Source of the DNA: Anaerolineaceae bacterium
Lineage (GTDB): Bacteria > Chloroflexota > Anaerolineae > Aggregatilineales > Phototrophicaceae
NCBI GenBank assembly: GCA_020634135.1
Contig: JACKCG010000001.1
Coordinates: 558,001 to 622,000, forward strand
Reading direction: 5' to 3'
DNA length: 64,000 bases
Below the pieces are notes generated by a model. The model had not been told where the DNA came from, ran no database searches, and saw only the letters and a list, made by a program, of their open reading frames with translations. The position numbers and the translations under genes were made by a program. Positions within the stretch are counted from its first letter, which is position 1. Every line of letters starts with the position of its first letter. Shown in pieces: positions 58,417 to 64,000 of the stretch.

Positions 58417-59760
58417 ATGGCAGATGTGACTGTTGTTGGTGGAGGTCTGGCAGGTTCCGAGGCAGCTTGGCAGCTTGCTGAGCGGGGTTTTCGTGTGGAT
58501 TTGTACGAGATGCGTCCACATCAATCTACGGGCGCGCATGTTTCCGATCAATTGGCCGAATTAGTGTGCAGTAATTCATTGGGATCGAAGCTTCCTGATC
58601 GGGCAACAGGTTTACTTCAATCCGAACTTGTGATGCTGCGGGGATTACTGCTAGATTGTGCCCACCGCACCATGGTTCCGGCGGGAGGTGCATTAGCCGT
58701 AGATCGTGAACATTTCGGGCGTATCGTCACTGATACAATTCAGTCTCACCCGAATATCACAGTGATCCGCCAGGAAGTAACCACACTCGAAGATACCCCC
58801 ACAATTATCGCAAGCGGCCCCTTAACCTCGCCGGCGATGAGTGAAGCATTGGCACAGCTTACCGGGCAGGCGTATTTGCATTTCTATGATGCGATTTCGC
58901 CTATCGTCAAAGCAGATACCATTGATATGAATATTGCTTTTTCAGGCAATCGCTATGATCGCGGAGAAGCCGAAGAAGGCGATTATATCAACTGTCCAAT
59001 GAACGAGACTGAATACCGGCGATTTGTTGAGGCCGTTATAAACGCGGAGACGATTACGCTTCGGGATTTTGAGCGAGATGATCCAAATTTCTTTGAGGCG
59101 TGTGTTCCGATAGAACAGTTAGCAGCACGTGGGGATGATACACTGGCCTTTGGACCAATGCGCCCGGTAGGCCTGCGCGACCCACGAACAGGAAAGCGCC
59201 CACATGCAATAGTACAACTACGCCGCGACAATGCTGCTGGTACGCTCTACAATATTGTTGGTTTCCAAACGAACATCCGTTGGGGAGAGCAGCGGGAAGT
59301 TCTTCGACTGATTCCTGGCCTGGAGCGGGCGGAATTTACACGCATGGGGCAGATGCATCGCAATACATTTGTGAACTCCCCTACCCTATTAGCGCAAACG
59401 CTCCAATTTAAGGGTCGTGCAAATCTGTTCTTTGCCGGGCAATTGACCGGCATTGAGGGGTATATGGGAAACATCGCCACCGGGCTATTGGCCGGGATAA
59501 ATATGAGCAGATACCTTTCAGGCAGACCGCTGTTTGTCTTGCCTGAGGGCACCATGCTTGGTGCATTATGTTACTACGTCACCCATTCTGAACCAAAGCA
59601 TTTTCAGCCGATGAAAGCGAATTTTGGAATCCTGCCCGAACTCTCTCCATATGTAAGAAACAAGCGTGATCGTTACGCAGCATACGTTGAGCGTTCTCTT
59701 GACCAGTTGCGCGAATTCATAATAAATGCTACAGATAAATATCTGAACTATGGTAAATAA
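58417..59760 (+). CDS. trmFO: Folate/FAD-dependent tRNA U54 methyltransferase TrmFO
   Basis: The ATG at 58417 is preferred over TTG one codon earlier, with AGGATGAG upstream. The 447-residue enzyme opens with the FAD loop VTVVGGGLAGSEAAWQLAER and LYEMRP. It has the active-site cysteines Cys51 (ELVCSNSLGSK) and Cys229 (FFEACVPIEQLAARG). The segment GQLTGIEGYMGNIATGLLAG is also diagnostic. It makes ribothymidine 54 in the tRNA T-loop using methylene-tetrahydrofolate. Confidence 0.97.
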   Translation: MADVTVVGGGLAGSEAAWQLAERGFRVDLYEMRPHQSTGAHVSDQLAELVCSNSLGSKLPDRATGLLQSELVMLRGLLLDCAHRTMVPAGGALAVDREHFGRIVTDTIQSHPNITVIRQEVTTLEDTPTIIASGPLTSPAMSEALAQLTGQAYLHFYDAISPIVKADTIDMNIAFSGNRYDRGEAEEGDYINCPMNETEYRRFVEAVINAETITLRDFERDDPNFFEACVPIEQLAARGDDTLAFGPMRPVGLRDPRTGKRPHAIVQLRRDNAAGTLYNIVGFQTNIRWGEQREVLRLIPGLERAEFTRMGQMHRNTFVNSPTLLAQTLQFKGRANLFFAGQLTGIEGYMGNIATGLLAGINMSRYLSGRPLFVLPEGTMLGALCYYVTHSEPKHFQPMKANFGILPELSPYVRNKRDRYAAYVERSLDQLREFIINATDKYLNYGK

Positions 59761-59784
59761 ACCGATTAGGAAGCGCCATCACGT

Positions 59785-61014
59785 ATGACGGCTTTTGCAA
59801 ACTGGCTTGAAGACAATTTGACACTATTGATTGATACAGCAACCGCGCGTTTGTCCCAGGATGAAGCATTGCGCTCAGAGGTCAACGAGTCTGTCAGTGC
59901 GTTTTACGACTCATTTTTACAATCTATCCGCCATAAGAATGCGAGTATTTTGAATACAATCCTGATTGATTGGGTGGAATCGCGCAGCGCGCCTACAGAT
60001 ACAACTTCAACCGAGCTGATCGCCGTACTCTCGACTCTCAAACAGGTGATGTGGGAGCACATCCAGGTGACGGCTTCTTCCGGTGATGTGGTTAATCACC
60101 TGCTGGCAAGCGAACAATTGTTCAGAGAGTCTTCCATTTTTCTTTCACGTCTAGAATCGGAGAATCTCTTGTCTAGCCTGCGCTCTCAATTGCAGAAAGC
60201 TCAGAGCCGAATCGAACAGCTGGACAAAAGCAAGTCTAATTTTATCGCTGTTGCCGCCCATGAACTGCGCACCCCTCTCACATTGGTAGAGGGATACCTC
60301 GGCATGTTATCTAATAACCCGTTAATCACAGGCGCTCAAGATACCGCATTATTAATCGAGGGTGTTGAGGGTGGCACAAAACGACTGCGAGAGATCATCT
60401 CTGACCTGATAGATGTTTCTTTGCTTGATCTGGATTTGATGGAGTTGTATTTTCAGCCTGTTTGGCTTCGGCAGATGCTGGGCACGATGGCTCGAAATGT
60501 TGAGAAAACACTGAACCAGCGCAACCTGGAACTGGTCATTCATGAATCTACGATACCTGCTCAACTTACCTATGCCGATCAGGATCGTTTGATGCAGGCT
60601 GTGCAGAAAATTATGATGAACGCTATTAAGTACACTCCAGATGGCGGGTTAATTGTTATTAAAGGCAGAGAATTGCCTGGGTTTGCCGATGTAAGCATTA
60701 TTGACAGTGGTATTGGGATCGCCCCGGAAAATCTATCGCGCATCTTTGACACCTTTTCCGCTTTGGGAGATGTCGCCCTGCATTCGAGTGGAAAAACAAA
60801 ATTCAAGGGTGGTGGCCCAGGTTTGGGTCTGCCAATCGCTAAAGGCATAATAGAGGCGCATGGTGGCACTATCTGGGCGGAGAGTGATGGTTACGACGAA
60901 GAGACGTATCCTGGTTGCACATTCCACATTATGATCCCTATGCGGGATACCCCTCCCGATGATAAAATAGCGACGGTCTTGAAATCCGAAATTACAGTAG
61001 AAGATGAAATATAG
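59785..61014 (+). CDS. Cytosolic sensor histidine kinase
   Basis: The 409-residue protein has an all-helical N-terminal region (1-135) resembling an RsbT co-antagonist-like sensory domain. A coiled coil follows, then HisKA with His159 (VAAHELRTPLTLVEGYLGML), the N box KIMMNAIKYTPDGG, and G boxes IDSGIGIAPENL and GPGLGLPIAKGIIEAHGG. No membrane helix and no adjacent response regulator are seen. Its TAG overlaps the GTG of the aminotransferase gene by one base. Confidence 0.93.
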   Translation: MTAFANWLEDNLTLLIDTATARLSQDEALRSEVNESVSAFYDSFLQSIRHKNASILNTILIDWVESRSAPTDTTSTELIAVLSTLKQVMWEHIQVTASSGDVVNHLLASEQLFRESSIFLSRLESENLLSSLRSQLQKAQSRIEQLDKSKSNFIAVAAHELRTPLTLVEGYLGMLSNNPLITGAQDTALLIEGVEGGTKRLREIISDLIDVSLLDLDLMELYFQPVWLRQMLGTMARNVEKTLNQRNLELVIHESTIPAQLTYADQDRLMQAVQKIMMNAIKYTPDGGLIVIKGRELPGFADVSIIDSGIGIAPENLSRIFDTFSALGDVALHSSGKTKFKGGGPGLGLPIAKGIIEAHGGTIWAESDGYDEETYPGCTFHIMIPMRDTPPDDKIATVLKSEITVEDEI

Positions 61015-62195
61015 TGCCTGAAATATCTGATCGGTTGCGTAATCTGCCTCCGTACTTTTTTGCCCTTATTGGGCAGCGAATGCGCGAAATGCAGGAGCGT
61101 GGTCTGGATATTGTCCGTCTGGATATTGGCAATCCCGATATGCCACCACCGCCTCATGTGGTGCAAACCCTGGCCGAATCGGTTCGGAATTCAGGCAAAC
61201 ATGGCTATTCTGGCTATCAAGGCACCCCAGCATTTCGCCAGGCAGTGGCGCGCTATTATCAGCGTCGCTTTGGTGTTGACCTGGACCCGGACACCGAAGT
61301 GCTGCCGTTGATTGGTAGTAAAGAGGGTATTGTGAATATGTCGCTGGCATATCTGGATGCTGGGGATATTTCACTTGTGCCAGATATTAGTTATCCATCA
61401 TACGCTACCGGCGCTCGGCTTGCTGGGGCAGCAGTTTACTGGTTGCCCACAGTTGCGAGCAATTATTATCTGCCGGAAATAGACGTGATCCCAGATGACA
61501 TTGCTTCTCGCGCTAAAGTGTTATGGGTAAATTACCCAAACAACCCGACCGGAGCAACCGCTGACATAGGATTTTACAACAAATTGACGCGGTTTTGCTT
61601 GAAGAATGATATTCTGCTTCTCTCAGACAATCCCTATGTTGATGTTACATTTGATGGTTATCAGGCTTGTAGTGCTCTTTCTGCGGAGAATGCAAAAGCC
61701 TGTACTGTTGAATTCGTATCATTCTCTAAAACATTCAATATGGCAGGTTGGCGACTAGGCGCAGCCGTAGGTAATGCAGCTGCACTACGAACACTTTTGC
61801 AGGTCAAGAGTAATGTTGATAGCGGTCATTTCCAGGCCATCTATGATGCCGGAATTGCGGCATTGGATCATACGCCTCAGTCCTGGATAAATGAGCGTAA
61901 TGCAGTCTATCGCCGCCGCCGTGACCGGATTCTGGAAGCACTACCCGAGATTGGCCTGGTCGCAGACAAGCCAAAGGGAACCTTGTACATTTGGGCACAT
62001 GCCACACAGATTGCGAGTCAAGAGTACATTGAGCGTGCGCTAACCGAAGCGCACGTGGCGCTTGCTCCCGGCGAAGCTTACGGAAAAGGCGGAAAAAACT
62101 ACATCCGGCTGAGTGTAGGTGTATCGGATGATCGTCTGGATCAAGCGCTGGGTCAACTAAAATCCTGGTACACTTCTGCCTACAGATCAGGATAA
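61014..62195 (+). CDS. dapL: Class I/II PLP aminotransferase, LL-diaminopimelate aminotransferase-like
   Basis: The 393-residue fold-type I aminotransferase has LDIGNPDMPPPPHVV, then YSGYQGTPAFRQAVA, VLPLIGSKEGIVNMSLAYLD and VNYPNNPTGATA. The PLP lysine lies in SFSKTFNMAGWRLG. The GSKEGI block is typical of the DapL/DapL2 group, which makes LL-diaminopimelate directly from tetrahydrodipicolinate. asd at 26.9 kb would supply the pathway. A general aspartate or alanine aminotransferase is the alternative. The start is GTG in a TAGTG overlap. Confidence 0.8.
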   Translation: MPEISDRLRNLPPYFFALIGQRMREMQERGLDIVRLDIGNPDMPPPPHVVQTLAESVRNSGKHGYSGYQGTPAFRQAVARYYQRRFGVDLDPDTEVLPLIGSKEGIVNMSLAYLDAGDISLVPDISYPSYATGARLAGAAVYWLPTVASNYYLPEIDVIPDDIASRAKVLWVNYPNNPTGATADIGFYNKLTRFCLKNDILLLSDNPYVDVTFDGYQACSALSAENAKACTVEFVSFSKTFNMAGWRLGAAVGNAAALRTLLQVKSNVDSGHFQAIYDAGIAALDHTPQSWINERNAVYRRRRDRILEALPEIGLVADKPKGTLYIWAHATQIASQEYIERALTEAHVALAPGEAYGKGGKNYIRLSVGVSDDRLDQALGQLKSWYTSAYRSG

Positions 62196-62207
62196 GCAAG
62201 GCCAATT

Positions 62208-63533
62208 ATGTCGAGACAACATGAGGTAATCAACGCAGAGTATGAACGGGCGTTTGTGGTGGGTGTTGAATTATATGGCACACGGCCATTGTTGACTCTG
62301 CAAGACTCGTTAAGTGAGTTGTCGTTGCTTGCAGATACTGCCGGAATGACAGTTGTGGGCCAGGCAACACAAAACCTGCGACACATTGATCCAAATACAT
62401 TTATTGGTTCTGGCAAAGCAGAGGAAATCCGCGAGGCTGTGCTCGAAGCACAGGCGCAGGTCATCATTTTTGATGATGAATTGTCTCCACGACATCAGCG
62501 CGAGCTTGAAAAAGTGTTTGGGGAAGATATCCGAGTTATTGATCGCACGGTGTTGATTCTGGATATTTTTGCTCAACATGCACGCACTCGTGAAGGTTCA
62601 CTACAGGTCGAGCTGGCGCAGTATGAGTACCGTCTACCCCGCTTAACTCGCCAATGGACGCACTTAGTGCGTCAGGCTGGTGGCGGGGCAGCCCGGGGTG
62701 GCGCGGCTGGGGTCGGCCTGCGCGGGCCGGGCGAAACACAACTCGAAGTTGACCGGCGCGAGATTCGTCGAAAGATAGACAAACTCAAGACTGATCTGGA
62801 GCGTGTTCGTCAGCATCGTCAGCAGCATCGTCAGCAGCGCAGCCGAACCGGTATACCAGTCATTTCATTAGTGGGCTATACCAATGCAGGAAAATCAACG
62901 CTGCTTAAGGCATTGACAGGAGATGATATTTACGTGGCCGATCAGTTATTTGCCACACTTGATCCCCTGTCCCGGCGGGTTGATCTTCCTTCCGGGCGGC
63001 AGATTGTCATGACGGATACGGTAGGTTTCATTCAGAAACTGCCCACAACGCTTGTTGCTGCATTTCGCGCAACACTGGAAGAAGTTGCAAATGCGAATCT
63101 GTTGGTACATATTGTAGATGCATCACATCCAAATGCGCCGCAACATATCGAAGCAGTTGAAGATACACTGGCTGAACTTGAGGTGCCACCTATACCGCGT
63201 ATCCTTGTATATAATAAATCCGATTTATTGCCGCCGGGGCAGCCACCTCTTGCTCGCGCTGGAGGGGAAAAGTATGATGCTGAAGTAACGGTTTCGGCGA
63301 TCACTGGCGACGGTGTATCAAATCTTCTATCGGCGATTGAAACTACACTTTCCGCATCCATGCGGCGTGTAACTTTACTTTTTCCGTATGACCGAGGCGA
63401 TCTGTTATCCATGCTTTTTTCATCAGCAACGATTGAATCGCAGGAACACACACCGTCTGGCGCACGGGTTACGGCACACCTCCCACTATTCTTATACGAA
63501 CGTCTGAAAGACTATCTGATTTCGAGCGAATAG
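62208..63533 (+). CDS. hflX: Ribosome-associated GTPase HflX
   Basis: The 441-residue protein has the HflX N-terminal domain (VVGQATQNLRHIDPNTFIGS; LSPRHQRELEKVFG) and the Gly-rich GGGAARGGAAGVGLRGPGET. A coiled coil follows with a short Gln-His-Arg repeat. The G domain has G1 VGYTNAGKST, switch and G3 MTDTVGFIQKLPTTLVAAFR, and G4 YNKSDL. HflX splits stalled ribosomes. It follows the aminotransferase gene by 12 bp. Confidence 0.97.
   Translation: MSRQHEVINAEYERAFVVGVELYGTRPLLTLQDSLSELSLLADTAGMTVVGQATQNLRHIDPNTFIGSGKAEEIREAVLEAQAQVIIFDDELSPRHQRELEKVFGEDIRVIDRTVLILDIFAQHARTREGSLQVELAQYEYRLPRLTRQWTHLVRQAGGGAARGGAAGVGLRGPGETQLEVDRREIRRKIDKLKTDLERVRQHRQQHRQQRSRTGIPVISLVGYTNAGKSTLLKALTGDDIYVADQLFATLDPLSRRVDLPSGRQIVMTDTVGFIQKLPTTLVAAFRATLEEVANANLLVHIVDASHPNAPQHIEAVEDTLAELEVPPIPRILVYNKSDLLPPGQPPLARAGGEKYDAEVTVSAITGDGVSNLLSAIETTLSASMRRVTLLFPYDRGDLLSMLFSSATIESQEHTPSGARVTAHLPLFLYERLKDYLISSE
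62811..62838 (+). repeat. Short in-frame tandem repeat within hflX
   Basis: CGTCAGCATCGTCAGCAG followed by CATCGTCAGCAG is a run of near-identical 12-base units that codes for His-Arg-Gln-Gln. It lies in the linker just before the G domain. Confidence 0.6.
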
Positions 63534-63535
63534 AC

Positions 63536-63784
63536 ATGTTCAAGCGAATTGATCGATCCTCTTCATTAGCACGATTGATTGAATGGATAAGTGAGTTTCT
63601 TGCGCGCCGCCGTGGCTTGCCAGTTGTGATTGGTATTGTGTTGGTGGTTGTAAGCTTCGTTATCCAGGTAATTAATGTCTCCGCAAACTCTCAGGTTCTA
63701 CAATTAGCGGGGGTTGTCATTGAGCATATCGGCGTCTTAATTGCATTGATTGGCATGCTGCTTTCTCAGCCACTTGGAAAGTAA
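63536..63784 (+). CDS. Small membrane protein, two helices
   Basis: The 82-residue protein has a basic N-terminus, one hydrophobic helix (GLPVVIGIVLVVVSFVIQVI) and a second one near the C-terminus (IEHIGVLIALIGMLL). No family is recognised. It begins 2 bp after the hflX stop, which supports translation as part of the same operon. Confidence 0.7.
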   Translation: MFKRIDRSSSLARLIEWISEFLARRRGLPVVIGIVLVVVSFVIQVINVSANSQVLQLAGVVIEHIGVLIALIGMLLSQPLGK

Positions 63785-63807
63785 TAGCACTTCTTTCGCA
63801 TTATATT

Positions 63808-64000
63808 ATGATTGAGTATCGTTTCCTGGATGATATAGCTACCTTTGAACAGGTGGTTGATCTTGAGATTGCTGTTTGGCAGCTTGCTCCCCGTGACGCG
63901 GTTCCTTCCAGTCTGATTCACGCTGTTACGGTTAGTGGCGGGATGTTAGTGGGGGCCTTTGATGACACACGGCTCATTGGAATGGGATTTGCGCTTCCCG
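63808..64000 (+). CDS. GNAT acetyltransferase (COG3375-like), cut by window edge
   Basis: The ATG at 63808 starts MIEYRFLDDIATFEQVVDLE, then AVWQLAPRDAVPSSLIHAV, GGMLVGAFDDTRLIGMGFAL, and the window ends. This N-terminal pattern matches the COG3375-type GNAT family (predicted N-acetyltransferases). About 64 residues are visible and the acetyl-CoA loop is outside. It lies 23 bp after the small membrane protein gene. Confidence 0.75.
   Translation, partial: MIEYRFLDDIATFEQVVDLEIAVWQLAPRDAVPSSLIHAVTVSGGMLVGAFDDTRLIGMGFALP

Noticed and set aside
1..64000. CRISPR arrays, insertion sequences, prophage, rRNA and tmRNA genes
   Set aside because: I looked for regular direct repeats, transposase-like proteins, phage structural genes and rRNA or tmRNA sequence and saw none.

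Overview
The window looks like chromosomal DNA of a Chloroflexota bacterium, probably from the Anaerolineae lineage. This is inferred from gene content only, since no rRNA gene is present. The clues are: an isopentenyl phosphate kinase / mevalonate kinase / mevalonate-type decarboxylase set (the alternative mevalonate route known from Roseiflexus); TrmFO; a probable LL-diaminopimelate aminotransferase; an SQD1-type sulfolipid gene; and many exported beta-propeller, SH3, LysM and TPR/HEAT proteins, some with Thr-Pro-rich linkers. No rRNA, CRISPR array, transposase or phage gene was seen. Genes are densely packed in short operons, often with 1-4 bp overlaps.

Layout. 1-1.4 kb (+): 3' part of a degenerate CinA-like gene and a pyrE-like phosphoribosyltransferase-fold gene. 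1.4-7.8 kb (-): PrsW-like membrane protein, small membrane-anchored protein, secreted S1 protease, TlyA, LepA. 7.9-12.8 kb (+): ABC peptide-type binding protein with two permeases but no ATPase, then an exported propeller-like protein. 12.8-16.6 kb: isoprenoid locus (UbiA/DPPR-synthase-like, mevalonate kinase, isopentenyl phosphate kinase on -; decarboxylase divergent on +). 16.6-24.4 kb (+ apart from an SCP2 gene): RseP-type protease, HEAT protein, AEC transporter, then a three-gene envelope operon (propeller, LysM-M23, SH3-like). 24.5-25.7 kb (-): SufR-like regulator followed by an A-type Fe-S carrier. 26-31.9 kb (+): pheA, asd, sqd1, hisD and an APH-fold kinase, meeting head-on hisZ-hisG (-). 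34.4-40.1 kb: L,D-transpeptidase, duplicated SH3-like protein, receiver-only regulator, TPR protein.

40.1-51.7 kb (-) is the least ordinary part. A tight operon (46282 to 40836) encodes an AAA/STAND-type ATPase, a UvrD/AddB-like P-loop protein with a degenerate Walker B, and an intact SF1 helicase. Behind a tRNA-Arg lies a second operon: ctpA, smpB, an unknown 264-residue protein, and a 795-residue STAND NTPase with TPR-like repeats. The first is my main candidate for an undescribed machine, probably a DNA-processing complex; the second is a possible ribosome-rescue-linked sensor. Neither is proven.

51.8-64 kb: receiver-histidine kinase, TPR membrane protein, tRNA-Leu, then a long + strand housekeeping run (plsX, fabF, TPR, trmFO, histidine kinase, dapL-like aminotransferase, hflX, small membrane protein, truncated GNAT).

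How the genes work together. asd and the DapL-like enzyme point to lysine/meso-diaminopimelate synthesis. The LysM-M23 and L,D-transpeptidase genes fit a wall containing peptidoglycan. hisD, hisG and hisZ cover part of histidine synthesis. plsX-fabF and the mevalonate locus supply acyl and isoprenoid lipids.
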